This document shows positions 1 to 9,207 of a stretch of 64,000 nt of DNA, in pieces. The stretch lies in contig CDRNVI010000018.1 in NCBI GenBank assembly GCA_977017575.1, forward strand, positions 248,001 to 312,000, given 5' to 3'. Both the position numbers and the translations under genes were made by a program. The DNA is from Paramoeba atlantica (taxonomy: Eukaryota > Discosea). Within the stretch, counting starts at the first letter, position 1. The number at the start of each line of letters is the position of its first letter. The notes under the pieces were generated by a model, which was not told the DNA's origin, did not search any database, and saw only the letters and a list, made by a program, of their open reading frames with translations.

Positions 1-293
1 AATCTTTCGAGCAGCACATACACGAGGTCCTGCAGAAATGGTGTGGCGCCGATGTCCAGGCACTCAAGCTTGCAGCGCTCCCGCAAAAACTAGGCGGATT
101 AGGCTTGATTTCTTGCACTCTGAAACAACAATATTACTTCGCAGCTGCCCGAGAATCTATTGAAGAGCAATTTGAACCCAATAACGCTCCGGTAGATTCA
201 GAGGGCAGCGGCAAGGTCAAAGCTAAAGCTCAGAGCCGCGCGGAAAAGGCCCGCAAATTTCTTAAAAAGAACCTGAGCCAAGCGCATGACAAG
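1..293 (+). pseudogene. Family A2 non-LTR RT ORF, 5' piece of an interrupted copy
   Basis: This is the part of an A2 retrotransposon ORF just after the RT domain. It is nearly identical to 13040-13332 of the intact A2 copy in this window, and the element starts before base 1. The reading frame is open but is cut at 293 by insertion of element A1, and the remainder resumes at 4152 after an 8-bp target duplication. The near identity between the two A2 copies implies a recent insertion. The frame happens to stay open into A1, giving a spurious fused ORF from 105. Confidence 0.9.
286..293. repeat. 8-bp target-site duplication flanking A1 (other copy 4152-4159)
   Basis: ATGACAAG occurs immediately before the truncated SL at 294 and again immediately after the poly(A) run at 4133-4151. 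The uninterrupted A2 copy has one ATGACAAG, at 13325-13332. This fixes the borders of the nested insertion. Confidence 0.93.
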
Positions 294-335
294 TTCTGTA
301 CCTTGTTGATTTTAATTTTCTATTTTTCTACGCTT

Positions 336-3300
336 ATGACACGCCTCTCTCGTACGTCTTCTCGTTTAGATTCCGAAAACACGCGGAAAAAGGGCAGCAG
401 AACAACAGTGAACAACGGGAAGTCTCACGGGAGAGTTGAAAAACAACGTACTCAACGAGATCAAAGCAAGACGAACGGAATAAAGGTAGCAGAAGAATCA
501 GGATCGCACACGGAGACACCAGTGAAGGTGAAGAAGACTCCAAAGATCAAGATAATAGGTTCCAAAACACTAGCCCCGAATTGGGCGGACCATGAGCCTC
601 CGTGTGAAATCACATCGCGGAATCTAATCAAAATCAAAGCCAAGAACTTCCGCATCGGATCTACGAGTCAATCACACGAGAACATAGCCCATGACGAAAA
701 CCATATCCAAGAGGACCCAGCCAAAGAAATGTCCGCAACAGAAAGCGAGACCAGTGATACAATGTGTCTGGACGACGATGGATCGACGCAAGATCGAGTA
801 CAGGAGCTAATGACACAGGCCGGCAACAAATCGCCCGACCAAGTGTACAACATCGTTTCCAAGTGGGGCAAGGGTACAGAATGTGTGATCGAATGGGGCT
901 TCCGACAGAACACTACAAACTACAAGTCAAACGGCATCGTTGTAGGCAGGACCGTGCGAAAATCAACCGTGAAAGTCAAGATTTCATACGAGCCGGCTCT
1001 AGGTCACGATGGTCCATGCGGTTTTCTTTATCTTCCACCGTCCAATAAAATCAGAATCTGTAACCTCCAAGCCACTAAGTTATTCAAAATCGAGATGCCG
1101 ACACAAAATTTGGAGGAACAAGCGGAGCACATCTCATGCGAAGACGGTCAGAGTGACCTTGATCCGCTCCCGCCTATGGCTCAAATAGACCCATCTTTCG
1201 CGGTTCATGTTGTGGCGATTTTCCGTGCGATAATTCGGGGATATGCAGCGGCGGAGCTTGACTCAGAAAAAGAGGCGATATGGCACAAATTTTTGAATGC
1301 GCCTCGCGATTCACTTGCGACAGTACGTCAAGCAATTCGACGAAACCAAAAAGTAGCTCATGTTCGCAACGACCGAGAAAACTTGGAAGCTAGCAACTTG
1401 AGTGCGGAACAACGGGCGGAGTTAGAAATTGACAGGCGTTCGATCAGGCACGCCCTACAGACGGCGCGGGCAGGAAACCTTGGCAAAGCAACTCGGATCC
1501 TGGACAATGTCTACAAGGAATCAGCCCTCACTCCTGAAGAAAAAGTGCGAAAGCTTCAACAACTTCATCCTGAAGGCGACGCCATACGAATCCCGGAAGC
1601 AGACTTCCCACGGACTGGCGTTGTTGAGAAATCAGAGGTTCGCCTAGCGACCGAAAAATTATCCAGAGGCGCTTCACCAGGACCAACCGGCCTGAGTGAA
1701 AGCATGATGCGACTGCTCGTAGACGACGAAGAGTCATGTCTTTCACTTTGCCACATGCTTCGGGATGTCATCAACGGCGAAGTTCCTCTGAATGTGCGAA
1801 AACGTCTAACCCGATGCAGAATCATCGCGCTAGCGAAACCTCAAAATGGAATTCGACCTATTGCGATGGGGGATACCATTCTGAAGATTTGCGGCTCCAT
1901 CCTTCTACAACGACATGAAAACGCTCTGCAAAATTTTTTCTCCCCAATTCAACGAGGCATTTTGCAAAAAAACGCATGTGAGTCCATCGTTCACGAACTT
2001 TTAAATGAATACGAAGAAGGACATGCTCTCCTCACCGTCGATTTTAGCAACGCGTATAATACACCACAACGCAACGCCATTGCTGAGGCACTCCTTGGTA
2101 ATCCCATTTTCAAGCCTTTCATGCGCCTATTCTACCTAGAATATGGGATTCCCTCTGAGCTGCTATTTTTTGCGCACAATGCTCTGTTTGCTACCATCGA
2201 AAGCTCTTCAGGAATTCGCCAAGGATCGGCACTTTCATCAATGTACTTCTGCGCACTTTTGCAAGGCCCGCTACGAGAACTCATGCACCTCTATCCTGAC
2301 GTGAAGATCCGAGCATACCAAGACGATGTGACTTTGAGCTCCAAAAACGTGCAAGCATTGGAGGCAGCTTTCTTTTACCTGCGTGAGATCGCCGCAGAGA
2401 TGAACCTCCGAATTAATTTCCAGAAATGCGATTGGTTTCAGAAGAACATTCCCAACATAGCTCAGCCTCCTCCGTTGGAAAAACTTGGAGTAAACTTTTG
2501 CAGTGATGCGATAAAAGTCTTAGGCGCATACGTAGGTACAGACCAAGTCGTGGAAAATCTGCTGATCAAGAAAATGGAGAAACACAAGTGCCTATTCCGC
2601 AGGTTGTTGCTTATGGGTCCCAGTAATTTGTCTCTTGCCATTCTCCGCCGTTGTACGATTCCACGGCACGATTACCATCTACGAGTACATCGGCCAGGCG
2701 CTACTTTCCAACTAGCACAATCCTTCGAGAACCAAGTAAACAAAGTTCTAGAAAAGTGGAGTGGAGCAGACGCAAACGCCCTGAAACTCGCCGCTCTACC
2801 ACAGAAACTCGGTGGCCTAGGCTTAATTTCCTCGACTCTGAAGCAAAAACATTTCTTCGAAACTGCCAGCAAATCTATTGATGAGCACCTTAAACCCAAT
2901 AACGCTCCGGTAGATCAGAAAGGCAGCGAAAAAGCTGTGAAACAACCGCAAAGTCGAGGAGAGGCAGCGCGCAAGCTATTGAAAAAGAAGCTAAGTGCAG
3001 AACACGATAAACAGATAACTGAGCTGCAGAAGGATTCTCACATGGGACTTTTATTGAAGCGTACAAAGGAATCAAACATGCATTTAGAAAGCACCAGCAA
3101 TTATGTAAACCCGTACCTCTTCCGATACACTTTGATGATGCGTTTGGGCATCGGATTACATAACGCACCGGCCGATGTTATATGCCCTGGATGCTGTGGC
3201 CATGAATCTCCTACCAGCATTATACCACACGTCGCAGGATGCTCCCGGTGCTCGGGCATGAATTGCACCAGAAAGCACTCACACATAGTGAGGTACCTCG

Positions 3301-3824
3301 CAGATTTGTGCTCCAAAGCTGGTCTCCCTTGTATTATCGAACCGCGCATCCATTCTTCGTTTTTCTGTACTAAGTGCAAGTGTTCCATCTCAGCGGAAGT
3401 AGCTGAACATCATCCTTGCAAAGCCCGCAGAATCCGATCCGGTCCTGATCTTGCTATTATGTGGCCCCACATGGGGGAGGTCCTGTATGATTTTACCGTT
3501 GTTCACACTTGTTGCAGCAGCTATGCCAAACAAACAAGTACAGCGCTGATGCAGCACGTGCTCGACAAGAAATTCAAGAAGTACGTTACGGAGAAAGGCG
3601 TAGAAAGCGACTCTTTTCGTTGCCTGGCCGCCTCTGACTGCGGTCTTCTGCACAACGACACCAAAACCCTCCTCAAGGCATTATCCCAACGAGCCAAACA
3701 AAAGTACGAAGACGTACGTGAGGCCTTCCAACTCGAGATAGAAAAGCTAGCAGCGTATACTATTGTATCGCAGCTCCGCGAGTATATTCCAGAAGCACAT
3801 TGGATTGGTGGACTGCGTCAGTGA
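336..3824 (+). CDS. A1 polyprotein: beta-barrel / RT / CCHC finger / REL endonuclease
   Basis: 1162-residue ORF. The start at 336 (MTRLSRTSS) follows the SL remnant and matches the start of the A2 ORF; the frame is open upstream only because of the host element. A basic, acidic-patch-rich N-terminus leads to a compact domain at about 175-235 (ECVIEW... to ...LPPSNKIRIC) that looks like a small beta-barrel. RT motif A is TVDFSNAYNTP (about 565), motif B GIRQGSALSS and motif C AYQDDVTLSS (about 660). A CPGC...H...C finger (about 950) precedes RSGPDL...LYDFTVVH (about 1034), the PD..D core of a restriction-like endonuclease. It should nick a target and copy its own RNA by target-primed reverse transcription. 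It has no internal stop and may be functional. Confidence 0.9.
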   Translation: MTRLSRTSSRLDSENTRKKGSRTTVNNGKSHGRVEKQRTQRDQSKTNGIKVAEESGSHTETPVKVKKTPKIKIIGSKTLAPNWADHEPPCEITSRNLIKIKAKNFRIGSTSQSHENIAHDENHIQEDPAKEMSATESETSDTMCLDDDGSTQDRVQELMTQAGNKSPDQVYNIVSKWGKGTECVIEWGFRQNTTNYKSNGIVVGRTVRKSTVKVKISYEPALGHDGPCGFLYLPPSNKIRICNLQATKLFKIEMPTQNLEEQAEHISCEDGQSDLDPLPPMAQIDPSFAVHVVAIFRAIIRGYAAAELDSEKEAIWHKFLNAPRDSLATVRQAIRRNQKVAHVRNDRENLEASNLSAEQRAELEIDRRSIRHALQTARAGNLGKATRILDNVYKESALTPEEKVRKLQQLHPEGDAIRIPEADFPRTGVVEKSEVRLATEKLSRGASPGPTGLSESMMRLLVDDEESCLSLCHMLRDVINGEVPLNVRKRLTRCRIIALAKPQNGIRPIAMGDTILKICGSILLQRHENALQNFFSPIQRGILQKNACESIVHELLNEYEEGHALLTVDFSNAYNTPQRNAIAEALLGNPIFKPFMRLFYLEYGIPSELLFFAHNALFATIESSSGIRQGSALSSMYFCALLQGPLRELMHLYPDVKIRAYQDDVTLSSKNVQALEAAFFYLREIAAEMNLRINFQKCDWFQKNIPNIAQPPPLEKLGVNFCSDAIKVLGAYVGTDQVVENLLIKKMEKHKCLFRRLLLMGPSNLSLAILRRCTIPRHDYHLRVHRPGATFQLAQSFENQVNKVLEKWSGADANALKLAALPQKLGGLGLISSTLKQKHFFETASKSIDEHLKPNNAPVDQKGSEKAVKQPQSRGEAARKLLKKKLSAEHDKQITELQKDSHMGLLLKRTKESNMHLESTSNYVNPYLFRYTLMMRLGIGLHNAPADVICPGCCGHESPTSIIPHVAGCSRCSGMNCTRKHSHIVRYLADLCSKAGLPCIIEPRIHSSFFCTKCKCSISAEVAEHHPCKARRIRSGPDLAIMWPHMGEVLYDFTVVHTCCSSYAKQTSTALMQHVLDKKFKKYVTEKGVESDSFRCLAASDCGLLHNDTKTLLKALSQRAKQKYEDVREAFQLEIEKLAAYTIVSQLREYIPEAHWIGGLRQ

Positions 3825-4151
3825 GTCGACCAACAAGTTCGCACATTAGAAAAGCTCTTAAAAGTTCTTATTATTATTCACAACGATTATCCGTGTTTAG
3901 AATGCCTGCGAGATTTAGGATAATACGAACGATCTTTGGGAGAAGGCTCAGAAAAAAAAAAAAAAATTTAGGATGATTGATATAATGGCCCTTGGGGGCA
4001 CATAATATTTATATTATGAGATATGATTTGTTTGTTTTGTTTAAAAGTTGAAGGCATTTTTGGCGTCAATGGAAAGAATGACGTGTCCAGACTTAAAAAA
4101 GATCATGTATTACGAACTCTCGTGATAAGCCAAAAAAAAAAAAAAAAAAAA
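3825..4151 (+). other. A1 3' region with two poly(A) tracts (possible 3' transduction)
   Basis: A1's 3'UTR reaches an A-run near 3951-3965, continues for about 165 nt and ends in a second A-run at 4133-4151 just before the TSD. The intervening stretch carries a short E-like block (GGCCCTTGGGGGCACATAAT). Two tails inside one TSD suggest read-through past the element's own polyadenylation site with co-mobilised flank. An E scrap inserted into the tail is the alternative. Confidence 0.6.
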
Positions 4152-4159
4152 ATGACAAG

Positions 4160-4972
4160 CAATTAATTGAAGTGCAAAAAGACTCAACCTTAACAAATAT
4201 CTTGAAGCGCACCAAGGAAGCTAATTTTCACCTCGAACATACAAGTAACTACGTTAACCCGTATCTTTTCAGATACACGCTCATGATGCGCTTGGGAATC
4301 GGCGTGCCAAAAGCACCGACCAAAATGATTTGCCCTGGATGTTCGAATCAAGAATCTCCTTCAACCATCCTTCCCCACGTTGCTGGATGTTCCCGTTGCT
4401 CCGGCATGAACTCTACCCGCAAGCATTCACACATAGTCCGTTATCTCGCAGAGTTATGCTCAAAAGCAGGCCTTCCTAGTGTTATCGAACCGCGCATTTA
4501 CTCTTCGTACCACTGCACAAAATGTAAGTGCACGATTTCCGCAGAAGTCGCCGAGCAACATCCTTGCAAAGCCCGCCGCATTCGTTCCGGCCCAGATCTT
4601 GCCATCATGTGGCCTCACATCGGTGAGGTGCTCTATGATTTTACAGTGGTTCACACGTGCTGTACTAGCTATGCCAAACAAACCAGCTCTGCCCTCATGC
4701 AACAGGTCGCCGACAGAAAGTACAAGAAATATGTGGTTGAGAAAGGCGTCGACAGCGATTCATTCAAATGTCTGGCCGCAACAGATTGCGGCCTGCTACA
4801 TGTTGATACAAAGGCCCTATTAAAGGCTCTCTCACAAAGAGCGAAGCTGAACTATGATAACGTGCGCAACGCGTTCCAACTCGAGATTGAGAAGATGTCC
4901 GCTTACACGATAGTATCTCAACTCAGAGACTACATCCCGGCAGAGAAATGGATGGGAGGACTTCGGTTGTAA
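4160..4972 (+). pseudogene. Family A2 ORF, 3' piece (CCHC finger and REL endonuclease) of the copy split by A1
   Basis: This resumes exactly where 1-293 stops and ends at the A2 stop codon (GGLRL). It encodes the CPGC...C...H finger and GPDL...LYDFTVVH endonuclease core, differing from the intact A2 copy by a few substitutions. The A2 3'UTR follows (ATTTATTT repeats at 5000-5032) and matches the intact copy to about 5102, after which the two diverge. Confidence 0.9.
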
Positions 4973-5102
4973 GAAGTCAGCGGACACGTCTATCTGGAAT
5001 ATTTATATTTATTTATTTATTTATTTATTTATGAGAAGCGAACTCATGTCACAAGCGAAAAGCATTTCTAGAATGCTTAAATCATAATTCGATGCTACTT
5101 CT

Positions 5103-5448
5103 AATTGGTTTCATTTTATTTATTCTTGTTCATTATGTATTTGATTGCTTTTTTTATAAGACAACTCACCGTCGAAATCACGTCTGTGTCACGTTTACTT
5201 TCTTATTGTATGAAGGACGTGGTTCCAGCTCTTTCCTAATATCAAACACGCTGCCTTCTTTGTCTGCGACGCTGCCCTCACTGTCAAGTGACGAGTATTC
5301 AAAAAATTAAGACCACTTTTTGTATTAAGACCACTTTTTCTTTTAGAAGGTGTTTCGTGTCGTTGTGTAACACACCGCAGTCTGTCACGGCAATGCAACG
5401 AAAGGAGTCACTGTCCACGCCTTTCTCTGCCAAGTATGTGTAAAAAAA
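5103..5448. other. Junction region: two 18-bp-family units and an antisense A-family scrap
   Basis: 5103-5306 is AT-rich and I recognise nothing in it. At 5307-5341 there are two units of TTAAGACCACTTTTTGTA type, related to the larger arrays at 14399, 33641 and 42022. At 5345-5435 the minus strand encodes an A-family fragment (EKGVDSDSFRC... LLHNDTK) without the element's 3' end. A short A-run (5442-5448) then precedes the SL. Confidence 0.65.
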
Positions 5449-5485
5449 GCTTTAACGATAAAGATACAGTTTCTGTACCTTGTTG
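5449..5485 (+). other. Spliced-leader exon copy leading YR element 1
   Basis: A near-complete SL: TTTAACGATAAAGATACAG followed by TTTCTGTACCTTGTTG. The block GATACAGTTTCTGTAC is identical to trypanosomatid SL exons (known sequence). No SL-RNA intron or snRNA-like body follows; the next bases are the leader of the Gag ORF. This is therefore an integrated mRNA leader, not an SL RNA gene. Confidence 0.88.
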
Positions 5486-5518
5486 GTTTACTGTTCTCGA
5501 CAAAAGTTTCTCGACAAA

Positions 5519-6424
5519 ATGACCGTAATCGACATTCCTTTGACAGCCCGACGGTCATCACGCAGTGCTTCTCCGGCCTCTGAGCCGCTCGTGCCTACCG
5601 AGCCGCTTAGTCAGCAGGAGTTAAGTTTGGTTTGTACAGTGGCAAGGGAGAAATTGTTGTTCAAAAAATCGGTACAAGTGCGTGCGATCTTTCGACGGAA
5701 AGATGATTTAAATGGTGGTCGACAGACTGTGATGGGAAAGTTGCGAAAGGATGGCCTGGATTTATGGGCGGTGTGGGAGGACAAACCGTCCAAGGAGTTT
5801 TTTTTTTTCCAAGGAGTACCAGTTTCCTCATCCGGATTTGGATTATTATGAGCTCAACATTATCGAAGATCGAGAACTACCACCCGCTCTTATTGAGAAC
5901 TCTTCCCAATTACTCACCGATGAAACGCATCAGCTGGGCTCACGTAATGAGGCTGCCGGCATGCAAGAGGTAATTGGGGGGAGAACTGGTGCCGCACCAA
6001 TTTCAGAGGCTTTACGGGAAGGCAGATTACTCGACCCGAATGCTTTGAACGCCTACGAACCTTTGACTTACGAGCCTTGGATTAATGCGGCGGATGAAGA
6101 TGGTTTTCGCACTAGGGACCTGATTCGCGAGCTTCGGGATGCGCCTGAGTTTGGTTTACGCGTTAATCAGTTTTATTATGATCGCACGTTTATTAAGCAG
6201 CAAGAGCGTTTGTTTAATTCTGTATTTTGCAAGTGGATTATTTTTGCGCGTTTGATACCCAACTGGAATGAAGGTGTGTACCTCGAAATGGGACGTGGGA
6301 TTGTGCAGACACTTCGTGACGCGTACTGGCGAGCACGCCGCGTAGATGTGGACTTGGTCCATCAAAAAATGGAGAAGGATATCCGTCCGGACGACAAGTT
6401 TTATTATTCAACATGGGCACAAAT

Positions 6425-6461
<37 letters not shown>

Positions 6462-6467
6462 CTGATA
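5519..6467 (+). pseudogene. YR element Gag-like ORF (frameshifted at a T-run)
   Basis: It starts at MTVIDIPLTARR, 33 nt after the SL. Frame 1 holds VQVRAIFRRK...LWAVWED and the downstream frame resumes within a T-run near 5800-5810 with PHPDLDYYELNI and LIRELRDAPEFGLRVN. The order matches the minus-strand copy ending at 63998 (VKVQAEW...; ...LVRELREYPQFGVRFN). The N-terminal segment has a small beta-barrel-like strand pattern. The frameshift and the (CAA)n run that replaces its end make it a pseudogene. Function is inferred from position before the recombinase. Confidence 0.7.
6425..6462 (+). repeat. (CAA)n microsatellite in the Gag ORF
   Basis: About twelve CAA/AAC units interrupt the Gag frame. 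A second (CAA)n at 16921-16947 is bracketed by a 10-bp duplication, so this one may also be a tail-only insertion, but no duplication is clear here. Confidence 0.85.
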
Positions 6468-6519
6468 TAATCAGTTAAGGGGTTAATATTTTCCCTTAAA
6501 CATTTTTTCTTTTTTTATA

Positions 6520-6947
6520 GAAATCCACGCCGAGGGGCTCCATGAAAACATATACGTAAACAAACAAATATAAGTAAACAAATATGACTAATATAATCAC
6601 ACATCCAAATCGTCCCGAAATCCAAGAACGTATAGTAGATAGAATTCACACGCTTATACCTCGTTCAAAAGAAAGCCTGCATAAAACCAAAAATCATATG
6701 TCACGTTGTTAACGGGGTTCCCCCCCACCGGAACCCTCGGCCAAATGGCTGGGGGCTTGGTGGGTGGGCACAAAAACTTAAACGTAGTACGACTAACAAC
6801 CTAACAAGGATATATAAGAAATAGTAGAATATCCAATCCATGTAATTATAGAACACAAATCATAATTTGAAGAAATTATGTGCCCCGAAGGGCCAGCAGG
6901 CAAATACATAACAGCCCCTCGGCTAAATTTCAAAACGTGGACTATTA
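6520..6947 (-). mobile_element. E repeat, copy 1 (~428 bp, complementary ends)
   Basis: It begins GAAATCCACGCCGAGGGGCT and ends AGCCCCTCGGCTAAATTTC plus AAAACGTGGACTATTA, so about 15 bp at the ends are complementary. It contains the conserved core GGCCAAATGGCTGGGGG...GGTGGGTGGGC shared with the copies at 17210 and 57335. It has no coding capacity. It lies opposite in orientation to the copy at 17210. Confidence 0.75.
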
Positions 6948-7057
6948 CGATCTATAACTTTTCTCTCTCCGTATCCCCCTAACGGGGATTCTGACTTTCT
7001 TCACTCACTTTTCAAATCGCGAGGAATTGGGTGGCCCGAATGTCGCTGCTGGTTGTC

Positions 7058-7660
7058 ATCCGTTGAAGTCGTGGCGCAGAAAACCTCACGAGCGAATTCA
7101 CAAATGGTCCGAGCAGAAAGAAATTTTAGAGGCTCAAGAACTCTCTGCAAATCCACTGCCGAGAGATGCGGTCCGGTACATCGAGAATACACCGATTTTC
7201 GTTTCCTGAGCAGAAAAGGATTTTTGGCGCTCGAAAGAAACGCAAACATGATGTTAACCCAACGTCCAATACGCAAACTCTGCGCAGCAGCTTTACGAAT
7301 TGTACCTGTCGTCACGCACGTCGACTTGTCCCTCGGCACTTCGACATCCGTTGAAATCATAGCGCAAAGAACCCCGCAAAGAATGATTTGGCACATGGTC
7401 CGAGCAGAAAGAGATTTTAAAGGCTCAAGAACTATTTGCGACACATCCGTTGCCGAGATATGCGAACCTGCCCACCGAGAATACACCAACGCATTCTGTT
7501 TCCTGAGCAGAAAAGGACTTTTGGCGCTCGAAAGAAACATAAACTTGATGTCATTCCAATGACCGATCCACACAAATTGTGCAACAACTCCATGGATTTC
7601 GTCGAACAATTCCCACGTTGACGTGTCCGAAGGCACTCTACTTCCTCGAAATCCTCCACG
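7058..7660. repeat. Tandem duplication of a ~288-295-bp unit (two copies plus a partial third)
   Basis: Units begin at about 7058 (ATCCGTTGAAGTCGTGGCGC), 7346 and, partially, about 7641. They share blocks such as TGGTCCGAGCAGAAAGA and TTTGGCGCTCGAAAGAAAC. Reading frames are open on both strands (minus 7001-7855, plus 7053-7562) and repeat internally, but resemble no protein I know. I treat it as a non-coding repeat inside the YR element. The rest of 6948-7780 shows nothing else recognisable. Confidence 0.7.
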
Positions 7661-7788
7661 TACTCCGATCGTCGCTTGCGGCGCCCCAGCGCCCAGGTAC
7701 ATAAAAGTGAAGGTTGTCAGAATAAGAAAAAGAAAAACATCAACAAACAGTTTTAATAATAAAATAACTAAAACAGTTTTATCATCAC

Positions 7789-8037
7789 GTGAATGATCAA
7801 TTGGTTGAGCGACAGAAGCAATATGCACGTGTTCAGTCTTTCTCTGCTCCACCATCTATGCAAGTTTCGCGTCCCAATCAGTTCCCACCGCGACATAATG
7901 CATATCCTCCACGACGAAATTTATTATGCTTTGGATGTCGGTCGCCTGATCACATTTGGCGCAACTGCCCGAAGCGATTCCAGCAGGATTTTCGAGGACG
8001 GGTGGCTGGCCCTGCCCACAGCAGCAAGAGTTTCTGA
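7789..8037 (+). pseudogene. YR element Gag C-terminal piece with CCHC zinc knuckle
   Basis: The 82-codon frame contains CFGCRSPDHIWRNC, a C-x2-C-x4-H-x4-C retroviral-type knuckle that binds nucleic acid in Gag proteins. It lies between the Gag-like N-terminal region and the recombinase, as expected for a Gag end displaced by the insertions at 6425-7780. The minus-strand copy lacks an obvious knuckle. Confidence 0.6.
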
Positions 8038-8171
8038 CAAAACCACACCCTAACGGCCAGTTCTATAGTAACATTCAAACGAAACAGAACGACACTTTTA
8101 ATGCAAGTTCCCAAAAGGAGAAGAGTGGAAGAGAACATTGTACCAGTGGATGTTCGCAATGTGCAGAATTT

Positions 8172-8290
8172 ATCAGGGAGATACGTGAGATGCGAGATTT
8201 TTAGATGTTTAGATGCGAGAATTTTAGATGTGAGATGCGATTTTTCTTTTTTTTTTTTTTTTTGAGATGCGAGAATTTTTACGGCGGAAC
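8172..8290 (+). repeat. GATGCGAGAATTTTTAGATG-type degenerate repeats with T-run
   Basis: Four to five imperfect ~20-bp units and a run of 18 T interrupt the region before the recombinase ORF. The origin is unknown. The sequence between 8038 and 8172 shows nothing recognisable. Confidence 0.6.
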
Positions 8291-8300
8291 TTTGAGTTTG

Positions 8301-9207
8301 CAAGTAGCGGATACGGCGCGCGGAAATCTAGTGAAATTACTAATGGGGGTCACAGCAATGACCCCGGAAATCAGGCAGGCATTGGATGCGATGGGAAATA
8401 TGTGGAGCGCATCGACTTGGCAGGCGAGGGCAAGGTTGTGGGAAAGGTTGACGGCCTTTTGTCATTGGAAACAAATCGAAATCACCCCAATTCATGCAGT
8501 AACTTTCATCGCAAGTTTACCAATCAAAATCCAAGGAAAGTTGTCATACGCCCGAAGTTTGGCGTCCCTACTCAACTTAGCCGGCAAGGGAACGAACCCG
8601 CTACGTTTTTACATCAAGTCACTCATGGCGGAGGGTGCGACGGAGCCGTCAAATGGCGCCACTAACGCCGGAGTTACTGAAACAATTGTGGAACCACCTT
8701 CCTCACAGCGAAAGACATACGTTGCTGCTTTGTTGTTGGAAGGCGGCAAGCCGGTGGTCCGAGACAGCGATGCTCACACGCGACAGATTCCACGAAGTGT
8801 CTTCGACAAGAATCGTGATATGGTGGGGCAGACAGACCAAAGCATCGCGGTACAACCCGTATCGAGCGTCAATGTATACGGTTGTGGAAGGGCCGGGCAC
8901 GGATCGTCTAGCGGATTACATAACAAAGCTGGGGCAGTTGCAGCCGATGTCAAGAACATCGGTATCCGAAGTGGATGCGAAGATACGCCGAATTCTGGGG
9001 ACAGGTTTCGGCTCACACTCAGCGAAACGAGGAGCTATAACACAGCTGTTTGCGGAAGTAGTGAAGAGCAATACGCGCCTCGAGGAAGTACAACGATTAG
9101 CAAAGCATCAGTCCCTCGATTCGCTTCTTCGATACAACGCCGACCCGGTTACCACCGCGTTGGTGTTGGGCACGCAGAAAGCAACCAGCAAGTTACGGAT
9201 CATGTAG
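8301..9207 (+). pseudogene. Tyrosine recombinase of YR element 1 (one frameshift)
   Basis: The N-terminal SAM-like region (MWSASTWQARARLWERL) lies in one frame. The catalytic part (8635-9207) is one frame over, so there is an indel near 8630-8650. Visible active-site boxes are R in SRWSETAML, HSAKRGA (box II, Lys where HxxR is usual), H in LAKHQSLDSLLRYN and Y in the same motif. Such enzymes integrate circular dsDNA retroelement intermediates. The alternative frame (-1) is open across the whole catalytic part and continues into RT. Confidence 0.75.

Larger units (their letters stand above)
294..4151 (+). mobile_element. Element A1: nested non-LTR retrotransposon with 5' SL remnant and poly(A) tail
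   Basis: The unit starts with the last 15 nt of the SL (294-308), has a 27-nt leader, one long ORF (336-3824) and a 3' region with two A-runs (about 3951-3965 and 4133-4151). An 8-bp duplication brackets it. SL at the 5' end, poly(A) at the 3' end and a TSD are the signature of integrated cDNA from a trans-spliced transcript. It is inserted in the ORF of a related A2 element in the same orientation. Confidence 0.9.

Noticed and set aside
105-3824. A single 1239-codon gene
   Set aside because: The first 63 codons are the interrupted host A2 ORF, and 294-335 is the SL remnant and leader of A1. Their fusion is a frame coincidence.
5449-5485. Spliced-leader RNA gene
   Set aside because: No intron, Sm site or terminator follows. 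Sequences after the motif are leaders of element ORFs. The same holds for the other SL copies.
7001-7855. 284-codon minus-strand gene with internal repeats
   Set aside because: The repeat simply reflects the DNA tandem duplication, both strands are open, and no domain or conserved start is visible.
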